A stretch of 64,000 nucleotides of DNA. Source: Branchiostoma lanceolatum (lineage: Eukaryota > Chordata > Leptocardii > Amphioxiformes > Branchiostomatidae). Where the stretch lies: contig NC_089735.1 in the NCBI RefSeq assembly GCF_035083965.1, forward strand, positions 17,849,594 to 17,913,593, written 5' to 3'. The notes under the pieces are model-generated. The model saw only the letters and a program-made list of their open reading frames with translations, did no database searches and had not been told where the DNA came from. This document shows, piece by piece, positions 1-12,200 of the stretch (position 1 is its first letter; the number at the start of each line of letters is the position of its first letter). The translations under genes were made by a program, and so were the position numbers.

Positions 1-2680
1 TCGTGCAACACGCATTGGAGACAATACCAACCCTCTCAGTGTGGGTTAGCACGCTTACACAACCAAATAATTGACTTTTGACAGTAGTAATGCAAAAGTA
101 AAGCTTTTACATCCTTTATTAAAGACACATGTCACTTTTTATATCCCTGAAACAAACATTCCCACCAGGGCTAAGACCGTATTAGAGACACTCGAGAGTC
201 GTACTCCCCTCTACCTCTGCTGTTTGCCCTTGGTACAGGCCGATGACCTGTGTAGGATAGTTTCCGTTTCCGCCTGATAGTTTGCAGGACATTTTACGAG
301 CTATAGTGCAAGGCATCGTCAGTTACTCGCCTTTTAATAGCTGTAGCAGGCCTTCAAGGATTCGATCCCAAGGTTTACAATATATATAGCCACGACCGTG
401 CAATGGAACATAAGAACGGATCTGCCGCATGGCGATGTTTTTCAGGACTATTTTTTTTACCGCCGCTATCGTGAATGAATTGGCGTACCTACTGTGACAT
501 GTGGCGCCTATGGTAACTAGTGTAAGTGGCTGTTTGTTGACAGAGAAATTGAGAAATAACCGTTGTTGTGAATATGAAAATTACGGGTAAACAGCGACGC
601 TGTTGTATAGTGTCGGATTAAAGTTTAGTCTGGAACAAATTACGCAAGGCAGGGTCATATCGGAAGCTACCCTAAAGACGTAATTTTCCGGAGATTTGTC
701 AATGACTGGAAGAGTGACACACATGTAGTAATGGTGACAAGAACAGCGTATACGATAAAGTCAATGATTACTGAAATACTCAATAGTCCGCTCGTTTATT
801 TATCGTACAATGGTGCATAGTTGTAAAAGTGTCGGATTAAGGTTCAGTGCCGTTAAATCTAAGCTAACCTAAGCTACTATGTATACTGTCTTGTTGTTCT
901 ACTGATATACAAAGTTAACTTCTCAGTTTTACCTAGTTAAAACTACATGTACAGTTAGGTAATTTGTATTCAAAATGAGCTACAGCCTGTGGGGAAACAA
1001 GTGATCATCATACCTTGATCTTCTATACCTGTTTTATGTTTGAGCATGCAAAGGGATTTCGACATTTTAGCAGTATTGGTACAATGAACATTACTGTTGA
1101 AACTATCTGAGATAAATAATATTCAACATTCATATCATATGGTCAAAATTAAATGAAGATGTAAGAAACACAATGAAATAACTTCTCTAATCTCTGTTGG
1201 ATTTATACGAAGGGATGACGTTATAACGTTTTATGTTACACAGTCTTAACGTTATATCAAATTATACATGTCTTCAGTATAAACTCAAGCTTTGCCTTGT
1301 TAATTTATTTTTTGTCAGAATGGACAGAGTAAACAGAAATAGTACGCATTAACAACACAGTTTGGTTGTTGTCTATCCCTTACCAGTCAGGTTCCGTGAA
1401 CCTCCCGGGGACCACATCGTTCGTGACTACAGGCTGGGGCTGAGAAGCGCCACGAGTTTTATCAGCCCTCGACTTGGACATCGCTGCTCGAGACATCTTG
1501 GTAGATGTGCTCATCCGAATAATTCACGAAAGAAACCTTTTCCCCTCTTGTTCCTTTTGTCGGAATCAACCGTTATGAAACTGTGTCCTCTGGTGGCTTT
1601 GAAAAGTTCCACAGAAAACTTTTGATCACATTTTCGAGAGGTCTCCGTAGACAGTTGCAAATCTTGTTTATGAAGTCTCCTTCAAAATGGCGGACAATGT
1701 TTGTTGCGAAGGAAGTTGCTAGGGCGAAACCACTCAAAAAAGGGTAAACTTTATAAATATATATTTACAGCAAGCATATTGCTACATTTTATGAAGATTT
1801 AAGGTAATCACATATTATAAAACAATATATATATGATCTAATTTGCGTTTTTATATGAAACACTTGTTTTATATCTAAAACGAATGATATAAAGAAGGTA
1901 AAGTTACCTCGTATTTAGATAACAAACAGACGATTCCACTAGAGATTTTGGTGAGGAGTCGTGCTTCATTTGTCAATAAAAAGTAACATTTTCTTTTTCA
2001 AAGCAACTCGAGCATTAATTTACTATAAAAATATATATTAAGTGCATATAATTCTATATGCATTCAGTATGAAGTAAATTATTGAGGTTTTCCCTGTACA
2101 ATAGAATGGCATAGTCTAAAAATGGCGGGTATTTTGAGCATGACTTTTCCTCAAGTTTTCGTACGTTTGAGCTAAAATTCATTTTGCAGACAATATAGAG
2201 GAGAAGAGTACTGTCAGAATTTTATCACATTGTACAAAGAGAAAACTTTCAGGTTTGTACGGGTAAGTGCTGCTACGTTTTGATACAATAAGCCCCCAAA
2301 GTGGTATTTAGGGGAGGGGATGATGATGATGATGATGAGGGGAGGGGGGCAAGGGGAGATTCGATCAATCAATCAATCGTTCGCAAGTAAAGCAAAAGGT
2401 AGTCGGAAGTCCCATAGCCTTTTTGAGGCTGTAGAGACAGTGCAGCTTGTTATCTTCTGTATCTAGGTCATGGTATTGGAAGGCAGAGCCCAACCCTCTC
2501 CTTCCAAGCATTTTAGGTGTCTTCAAGGTATTTTAACGTTACCTCCCCAACCGAAGTCTGGTATCCATTTTTACACCGGGGTGGAGTGGGGAAAGTTCAT
2601 TTCCAAAGGATACAGCGTCTAGCCATCCTGTGACCTCTCGATCTCGTGTCTCGGCCATTGAACGCAACCAGGCACTACAG
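1..2680. other. Non-coding flank upstream of RAD54B
   Basis: AT-rich sequence with no ORF that resembles a known protein and no convincing exon. It contains short simple repeats (GAT at 2319-2338, ATCA at 2363-2378) and YY1-like motifs. It presumably holds the RAD54B promoter and 5' UTR, which cannot be placed from sequence alone. Confidence 0.5.
1683..1693 (+). promoter_or_regulatory. YY1-like motif (CAAAATGGCGG), possible RAD54B promoter area
   Basis: CAAAATGGCGG matches the YY1 core often found around transcription starts of housekeeping genes. It lies 1.5 kb upstream of the RAD54B start codon. A second AAAATGGCGG copy sits near 2120. No TATA box or exon was identified here, so the promoter assignment is inference. 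Confidence 0.25.
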
Positions 2681-2684
2681 AGGT

Positions 2685-2850
2685 CTACTGAAACAAAGAG
2701 GCGAGTAGAACAGTCTTCTGACTCCCGGGGATCGAACCCAGGCCCGCTAGCGCATAGCCCACGCACGCTAACCACTAGGCTAAAAGGTCCGGACCGGTTA
2801 GACTAGTCAGTTAGTGGCACTTGAACCCCATTGTTACACTACTCCCCCTT
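2685..2850 (-). repeat. tRNA-derived SINE, copy 1
   Basis: On the minus strand there is a pol III A box (TAGCCTAGTGG, within 2767-2782) followed by a perfect B box (GGTTCGATCC, 2728-2738), spaced as in tRNA heads. The flanking AAACAAAGAGG-type and GACTAGTCAGTT-type segments recur in the copy at 2930-3095, so the whole unit is repeated. Confidence 0.75.
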
Positions 2851-2929
2851 TCCTTTTTAAGATTCGAATCTCGGAGTTTAATATCCCTGTGCGGCACATT
2901 TTGCCATCACACACAGGGTCGGTGTGGGA

Positions 2930-3095
2930 ACCACTGAAACAAAGAGGTGAGTAGAAATAGACTCCTGGCTCCCAGGATCGAACCCGGGCCCGCCAGAGCA
3001 CAGCCCACACACGCTAACCTCTAGGTTAAAAGTTAGACTGGTCAGTTTAATAGTGGATTAGTGGTGCTTGAACCCCACTGTTATGCTACTAGTAA
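2930..3095 (-). repeat. tRNA-derived SINE, copy 2
   Basis: Diverged second copy of the element at 2685-2850, same orientation, about 245 bp apart. The B box is at about 2974-2984 and the A-box-like stretch is CCTAGAGGTTAGC on the minus strand. It ends about 110 bp before the RAD54B start codon, so it probably lies in the 5' UTR or proximal promoter. Confidence 0.7.
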
Positions 3096-3203
3096 AAATT
3101 CATGTCTGATATCGTGCAACTGACACTAAACTTTGATCGTTGTTAAACTGAAACTTTATTTTCCCCGTTGTCATCCTTTAGTCAAACTTCCATTATTTTT
3201 GCC

Positions 3204-6200
3204 ATGAGACGATCAGCAGCTCCATCCAAGCTCCATGCAGCCAAGAGGCCGAGGTTTAACCCTCCATTCGCTGCAGCACAAGTCACCCAGCCGCATGTGC
3301 AACAGGTATGGAGATGAACTATGTGTTCATTTATCAAAAACCATTTATTATATGAGTCATTATGACTTGCTGATAAGGTCGTTTGCCATTCCCAGTACAC
3401 ATGTGCAAGGTCAATTTCTCAAAGTAAAAATTTCTCAAATAGAGATCGTAATAAACCAAACCAAACTAAATCAAAGGTGAAGGCCCCTGGTTTGTAAACA
3501 GTTCTTGTCACGACCATTATTATTATCCTACATGGTTTTTACATGTCCAGACTCTGTTGGTCGACTTGCATAACATGTTGGACGTGTTTTGTTTGTGTCT
3601 CAGTGGCCTTTACCTTTGACCTTGTAAATTTGGAATGGTGAACAAGCTTATTGATTGATTAAAACCAGAATTCCTACTTGACAAACTTGACTACTCTAAT
3701 ATCTGACTTTTTGAAGTTACCATATGCGATATATTTAGGTATGAATGAGTGTCTCTCTTTCTCTCTCTAATTTTTTTTTGTTCTTGCCACTATCTGTATG
3801 CAAAGGAGCCAAGTAAAGCATCTCAACCAGCACCTGTGTTAAGACAACCAGCAGCTCAGCCGGCATCTTCCAAGTCTCATCCCAAACATCGTCTTCTCAG
3901 CATTCTGGAAACACCAAAACCAGCGTCCCACTGCGTAACAGAACCATCCGTCAACCACAGTACTTCTGATCCACAGGACACTCCCAACTTCGCTCTCTCT
4001 CATCCTGACCAATGGGAAGAGGAGGTTGAGAACCAATCAGAAGGCACTTTACAACCACAGACATTTAACCAAAATGTGGAAAATCATAAACAACAGTTAC
4101 GGCCTGTTCTGAGTAAAAAAAATTCAACTCAAAAACCTTTAGCTCACATACATGTACAAGCAAAGCAAACTTCTGTCAATAGTACGGGCCTAGGAGAGGG
4201 TAGTGTTCAGGGTCGCTACTATAACGTCATGTGGTGTAAGGTATCGGGGAGGAAACACAAGAGATGGGAGGGGGATGCAGTGCTGGTTGTACACAAGAGA
4301 TCAGTAGAGCTGTTGGACACTGAAGGGAAGAAGATCGGTGGAGCGAGTGGGTACAAGACAACAGAGCTGTCCGAGATGACGGAGGGACAGACACTGAAGG
4401 TGGGAGGGAGGGAGGTGGAGATATATGATGAGGTGAGATATGGCATAGCCTGGTATCCATCTATGTGAGATATGGTTTAGCCTGGTATCCATCTATGTGA
4501 GATATGGTGTAGCCTGGTATCCATCTACATGTATGTGAGATATGGTGTAGCCTGGTATCTATCCATGTGAGATATGGTTTAGCCTGGTATCCATCTATGT
4601 GAGATATGGTGTAGCCTGGTATCCATCTACATGTATGTGAGATATGGTGTAGCCTGGTATCTATCCATGTGAGATATGGTTTAGCCTGGTATCCATCTAT
4701 GTGAGGTATGGTGTAGCCTGGTATCCATCCATGTGAGATATGGTTTAGCCTGGTATCTATCCATGTGAGATATGGTGTAGCCTGGTATCCATCTATGTGA
4801 GGTATGGTGTAGCCTGGTATCCATCTACATGTATGTGAGATATGGTGTAGCCTGGTATCTATCCATGTGAGATATGGTTTAGCCTGGTATCCATCTATGT
4901 GAGGTATGGTGTAGCCTGGTATCCATCCATGTGAGGTATGGTTTAGCCTGGTATCTATCCATGTGAGATATGGTGTAGCCTGGTATCTATCCATGTGAGA
5001 TATGGTGTAGCCTGGTATCTATCCATGTGAGGTATGGTATAGCCTGGTATCCATCTATGTGAGATATGGTGTAGCCTGGTATCCATCCATGTGAGATATG
5101 GTGTAGCCAGGTATCCATCCATGTGAGGTATGGTGTAGCCTGGTATCCATCCAGGTGAGGTATGGTGTAGCTAGCCTCCGATGCAGACTCAACCCGGCTG
5201 TTTTCTTTTTCAAGTTATTGTTTTTATACAATTATATATTTTTTTTCTTATTGCTGGCCGGGATAGAGTCTGCGGCACAAAAGGAAATTAAAAATCACTT
5301 AGTGGCAATCGGCATGGACTTGTGAAGTCCACGCTCCGCGGAGGGTGCACGCACCGCTGGCTCCGCGTTCTCACGTCGTAACCATGCGACCTGCATTGTC
5401 CTGAAAAGTTTCCATAATTTGAGGTGCATTGGGGTCACCGTCTCTTTCAAAACACGAAAGTCAGGAACTAACCAGGTAATACAGAACCGCCTTGGTTTGA
5501 CATACGCCCGTAATTGATGATATTTCCCGAGAGGAGTGTGTAACTGTTGCACGGGAGGTTTGTGGGTTCCCCCAGGTTGAGGCCATCAGACGCCGTCAAA
5601 GGAAATATTGTTTGGTGGAGTTTCTAGCTGACCATGGCAAATCGATTTGTTTTCAAATTTGGCTAATTTTGCAAAGGAACCTAAGATGATGTTGCATATC
5701 AGCCTACTAAGACATGTGGATTTGTTTTTAAAGTGGCCGTCTGAAGTGGTGACCTCACTTGCCCCCCTCCCCAATTCTGCTTTCGAACTGATACATAAAC
5801 ATCCGACAAAACTAACCGACCGCCTTCAATAGAATAAATGCCCGCATTGATTTAAAAGATAGTTTTAGTCTCGCCGACTTTGCTAACCCCGACGTGTGTG
5901 TTTAGCTGAAATTTAACTCCCGTAACAAACCAGGCGTGTGCCGGGCCCATAGAGTCAATTGTTCCTCGCGTACGTGTGAATTACCCTTGCGCGAACATGT
6001 GAATTGCCCTTGCGCGAACATGTCAATAACCTCTCTGAAAGACTTTTTTAATCTTCTTTTCTTTGTGCCGCCGACTGGACGCAGACTCTATCCCGGCCAG
6101 CAATATGAAAAAAATAGTATAAAAACAATAACTTGAAAAAGAAAGCAGCCGGGTTGAGTCTGCATCGGAGGCTATGGTGTAGCCAGGTATCCATCCATGT

Positions 6201-9200
6201 GAGGTATGGTGTAGCCTGGTATCCATCCATGTGAGATATGGTGTAGCCTGGTATCCATCCATGTGAGATATGGTGTAGCCTGGTATCCATCCATGTGAGG
6301 TATGGTGTAGCCAGGTATCCATCCATGTGAGGTATGGTGTAGCCTGGTATCCATCCATTTGAGGTATGGTGTAGCCAGGTATCCATCCATGTGAGGTATG
6401 GTGTAGCCTGGTATCCATCCATGTGAGGTATGGTGTAGCCTGGTATCCATCCATGTGAGATATGGTGTAGCCTGGTATCCATCTATGTGAGGTATGGTGT
6501 AGCCAGGTATCCATCCATGTGAGGTATGGTGTAGCCTGGTATCCATCCATGTGAGGTATGGTGTAGCCTGGTATCCATCCATGTGAGGTACATGTATGGT
6601 GTAGCCAGGTATCCATCCATGTGAGGTATGGTGTAGCCTGGTATCCATCCATGTGAGGTATGGTGTAGCCTGGTATCCATCTATGTGAGATATGATTTAG
6701 CCTGGTATCCATCCATGTAGTATGACTTTGGTCTGCTGCCTAATGCCAAAAAATGATGGTCACTCCCTGCCGGAAGTGAACCAGTGCTACGGCTGAGTGA
6801 GTGTTTGCCTTGAATTCAGGAGGTCGTGAGTTTGATCCCCAAATGATTCATACCAGAGACTTAAAAAATGGTACATGCTGCTTAGCACTCAACATGCAGG
6901 AACGAGTATTGTTGTTGAACACACACTAGCCTCTTGTGATTGCACAAAGTTGTGTGGTCCAAGGGCTTTTGAAACGGAGATGGGCACTGCCCTATATGCA
7001 CCATCTGGTGCTGGAAGGACTTTAACTTGATTCAACTAAATACAGAATAGGGGAGTGGACCAAAGAGTTATAAGGCTTATACGATATGGTAACCATCCTT
7101 TTGTATCAGATTCCATTGTTTGGTTTGTAATAACAGTTGATTGATTGATCTGTTGTCCCAGTGCCCTCATCCTTTGGAATTGCCTTTGTACTAGTAGTAT
7201 CCTAGTATTTTCTTTGGTGTTGGCTTATAGATTTCACTTGAAGACTGGAATTCTGGGAAGTGTTTCCAGAGCATAGCAAGCTCATCATCCCCCGACCCTG
7301 TTCCTGCAAAGGTGCAGCCTAAACCCAAGCCTTTCACAAATCCTATGAAGGACAAACAGGCTGCAACACAGAGGAAATCAGCAGGGGGAGCCAGTGTACC
7401 ACAAACTGTTGCACCAAGGTTTGACCCAACAGGTGAGAAACTGGAAAACGTGCATTGTGGACCAAAACAGAACCTAAGATACAGAGGAATCATCTAGAAG
7501 AAATATTGTGCATAAAGTAATGTTAAATACAGTACCAGTAAGAAGTGTGGCATTTGCGGTCATATCGTAATGTTACATGCTTTATTGTCACTGATATTCC
7601 TTCAAATTCAGTACATTGAAGATGTCAACTAACCTATGCACACTGTATTTCCTTGAGAATGCTCATTAACATTGAAGTGTACTCACATAACCACCCAGGG
7701 TTCTTTCTGGAAGAATATTGCAAGGGGGTCATTGCAAAGTGACCAAGCAGGGGATGGTGTGGAAGGAGGGGTGTCCTCCCTTTGTGTGGAGGTTTAGAGA
7801 AAATTAAGATAACATGGGGCATTTTAAGGCTTACAATGACAAAATTACTGTCAGACAGGTCATAATTGAAGACTGGCCACATGTTACCTAGTAGCATCCC
7901 TGGTCAATCAGAATCTTATGCTTCGGGGCAAAACGCCCCGTAACCCACTTTTGAAAAAGTCCTGTTACTTGGGTGTAGCTTGGATTTTGAAACAGTGATG
8001 TAAGTAACTGTAAGTATTACCCTGCATATAGCTGAGGGGGTGCTGGTGATGCCTCGCCCCTCCCCTGCCCACCAGTGGAAGTACAACCCTACCGGTCAGG
8101 CCCTGGTGGACATTGTGGTGGACCCTCACCTGTCCAGACACCTCCGGCCACACCAGAGAGACGGGGTCATCTTCCTGTACCTATGTGTCATGGGGATGAG
8201 GTAAGGACTTAGACACTAGAACAGTAGAACCTGTACATAAGGACCGCCTGGCCAATGTGTCCACTTTTTGGTAGTCCCTTAGATGTTCTTTCCTATTAAC
8301 ACAAGCATTAAGAATCCTGTCTATAGTGACCACCTGTTCACAAAGACGAGATTTTCTCTGTTCCCTGACTGGCAGTTTTAACAGTACTGTTCCCAATGCA
8401 ACAGATACAACTGTATGTCTGTAACTTATAACTCTTTTGACTTGCCTACGTATACCAGAGACCACCCAGGCTTGGGAGCTATCCTAGCTGACTCCATGGG
8501 CCTGGGTAAGACCCTACAGTGTATCAGCCTGATATGGACCTTACTGAAGCAGGGTCCTTATGGAGGCAAGCCAGTCCTGCACAGGATTCTTATTGTCACT
8601 CCAGGTGAGGTTCCGCATGAATATTGTTGGATTGTTACCTTTGCCAAGAATGTCATGTTTTTAGTAGTGTTTGTTTGTGTGCGTGTGTATCTGTGTGTGT
8701 CGATGAATAGCATAACCCGATATTGCCTGGATGGATTGTATTGATATTCGATGTGTTGGTAGGTCTTGATCTTGAGACCTTGCAATGATTAGATTTTGAG
8801 CCTCCTTGTGGATTGGTACAGTATTGCAGTGGAACCTCCGTTTTTTTATATCTTGTGTTTTGGACATGCCATATGGTCGTGATTTTTGAGTAGTCAATAG
8901 CTCTTGGGGCAGAGAGTAGGTGGTGTAGGTTTGGGGCATCTAGCAGCCTTTAATTTTTGGACCTGCAGGAGTAGGTTTTGTTTCAAGTAGTCCACTGTTT
9001 TCTGCTGCTGCAGTAGTCGAAACTTCCTGCAGCTGCAATCAGCCTGTGTAACTTTGTTTCAAACTTTGAAAGAAATAAAGAAGCGGTTGAAAAATCTTCA
9101 TGATTTTTGGTATGTAGATAGCTTGTTGTATTATGTAATGCATAACCAATATGTACAAAGTATGTTTTTTTTAGAATAGAGATGGTTGCAGTTTCCTCTG

Positions 9201-12200
9201 TATATTTACGCAGGCTTTGATTCATTGACAACTTTTACACAGTATGAATACCTTCCAAAGAAAAAACTTCGTTGCTAGTAAATATGGTTTTGAGTTGGTT
9301 ATCATTATAATTTCGATCTAGACCTTTTCTGCAATCTAATGTAGACATTTTTTCATCTAAACTTTCTTGCAGCAGCACTAATCTTAGATGGCTTGTTTTA
9401 CAGGTAGTCTTGTCAAGAACTGGGTGAAGGAATTCAAGAAATGGCTTGGGAATGAGCGCTGTAAGGTGTATGCAGTGGGGCAGGTTTGTGTGTTTTAGAA
9501 ATTATGACATTGTGACAAAGAGTGCTTTTAATTTACCTAAAAGTTTTTCAGTAACATTTCATCTCTGTTAGTCCTGATCTGACTCTGCTAACAAGTGTTG
9601 TTCCCCTTTGTAACACAATAACAAAAACAAATCCTTTTGTGCAATGAAAGTGAAAAATGGAAAAATATGCAATAAACCACATAGTTAGGGATTCTGTATC
9701 TGTATAGCCACTATAACCGCCCTTCTGCGTAACACAGCAGCTCCGCAAGCACGTGGCACAGCAACAGCTGGTTATATTATTACACTGAATGGCCGGATTG
9801 AGAGTGAGAGTGTAATGCAAAATACAACTTTTTAAATTGTCATTTGTCTTTCTGCACACTGTACTATACAGTTAATACTGTAAATGTCTTAAAGTTTGTG
9901 GAGATTTTATGTCACGGTACTGAGAAAATGGAGTGTTTGCAATGGTTTTGCGGTTGAAACAAGGGGATACTTAGGTGGCAGAAGGCAGAACAAGCATTTT
10001 CTTGGTGGTTTTAAGTTTGTAGTGCAAAGGTTACCACAAATACTGCGAACATCAGACCACCGCTAAAATTTCATCATTTACAGTACTTTGAAATGTGACA
10101 ATTTTGTCTTTCCCCAGGACAGTAGAGTTGCTGAGTTTACCCGGTCCCCCCTCTATCCTGTCATGATCATCAGCTATGAGATGCTGGTCAGGTCCCTCAG
10201 GGATGTCGAGAAGATCAACTTTGACCTGATCGTGTGTGACGAGGGACACCGGCTCAAGAACACCAACATCAAAACCACCTCCTCTGTCTCTGGGCTGGCA
10301 GCTAGGAGAAGGATAGTACTAACAGGTACCCTATATCATGTTAATAGTATAGTTATTATTCCCTTTGCCATTAGGTTATATTTTCGGGTGCATTTGTTAA
10401 CACAATAAGTCAAGAATGCCTGGTTGGATCGTCTAGATATCTGGTGTGTGTGTACTCAGAATGATTAGATTTTGGCCCCCTAGTAGCTTAAGCTTGTTAT
10501 GGTACTGCAGCCAAACGTCGCTTTGGATATCTTGTGTTCTGGACATGCTATGGTCATGAACCAGCTTTCGCCCTACTATATGTTGTATGTTGTAGCAATT
10601 GTATATTTTTGAACCATGAATATGTAATGATATATGTTGATAGAGCAGCGTTCGAAATACCCGTCTGCAATCTGCAAATTGCATAAAGATTTTCAAGATT
10701 GCAGAAGAAAAATTAAACAATCTGCAATTTTGCAGAAGAAAAAAATCAGAGTCGGGAATCAATGGCTCTCAATCCAGGAGATTATATAGACTTACTAGTA
10801 CCAAGCAAACTAGCGGCGCTGTAAATAAACTGAAGCCCACAGCGCCGCGCGAGATGGCGGCGTTTCGGTGCGTTCCGACTGCCTGGTGCTACTTGAGGTC
10901 AGTTTTTTTGGGGGGTTTCGCACACTTTCCGTGATAACTTCGGGGACGAATCATGTGAGAAAATGACAAATTCGTGCATTTCCGTCAACCCTCTCTAATC
11001 TCCGCGGTCACGATCTCGGGGTCGGCAAAAGTGGGGAAAACAATTCCCGGATGTTTCTATCGTAAACAAGTGACGTTCAGTCGCAAGCATGGGGCATGGG
11101 CGCGATGGCAGAAGGAACGAAACGGTGGCCACTGCATTAGCCCGTGGTCCTTGAAGTCCAGACGGTAGCGATGAAGTTGAGAACTACTCGGATAGATATT
11201 GAGCACCGCCTTGTGTGGAAAAGGCGGAACATTTTCTCCTGTGCCGACACGGGGGCACCCACGTGAAAAACTAACATCGCCGGGACGTCTCTGGAGTCTC
11301 CCCGAATGTCCTAAGTTGGAGTCCGATGTTTGAAACCTATAAATGTTTCAGATTTATACAAAAAAACTACACAGAGGCCAAGGTTTGCATAAGAGCATTT
11401 TATTTTGAATTTCATTTTTTTCTCTCGGTTTTCGTCATGTTTTCTGAGGGCCGTGGCTGTGACACAGGTCGTACGATCTTATTTATTAATCATAATAGGC
11501 ATCAACACGTATTTCTCGCAAGGATATAATTCCCTTGTCCTTCTTATCAGGCAGGCTGTTGAATTTGTTTTTAATTTTGATACACATACTGAAATGATCA
11601 AACGAATATTTGATTTGATTGATATTGAATAAATGTACTTTTGCTGTTGCAATTTTCGCTATTAATTTGAATATTTCTCACACACATGCATGTTATTCCT
11701 CTTAAAAACTTTGCTAGTGATAAACAAAGATAGAGTGAGAGAATGAAGAATTACAGCAATGTTGCAAAGCTCTAGATATAATGTAAGTAAGTAGGCATTA
11801 TTAAGTTGAGAAAGTTGTACATGTAGTATGGAGGCATGTGTATTTGCAGAAAATATTTTCAAATTGCAGAAAAAAATTTTGACATTCTGCAATATTGCAG
11901 AACACTGAAAAAAAGTATTTCTACCACTGATAGAGTTATTAAGACTCAAATGACTCACAGTGTATCTCTGTTGTATTGTATCTGACCCTTACCTCTTCCC
12001 TCATGACCTCAATGAAAAGCAGCCTGCGTGCCGATTTGAGCTAATCATGAATAAACAAATGTTCAAACAAACAAACAAACAAACAAACAAACAAACAAAT
12101 AATTTTTGAGTGGTAGGTAGCTCTTGATCTTCATGTGATAACTGAAATGTAAGTTTGAAATGAAGCTGCACTTTGAAAGGAAACTGGCAAGGCAAGCTAC

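Noticed and set aside
4461..6712. Long minus-strand open frames (up to 229 codons) rich in [16 protein letters not shown] repeats
   Set aside because: They arise because the 32-bp minisatellite unit has no stop on that strand; three frames cycle through the same unit. No start, splice or homology supports a protein.
4433..6718. CRISPR-like array
   Set aside because: Units are contiguous 32-mers without unique spacers, in a eukaryotic intron, with no cas genes.
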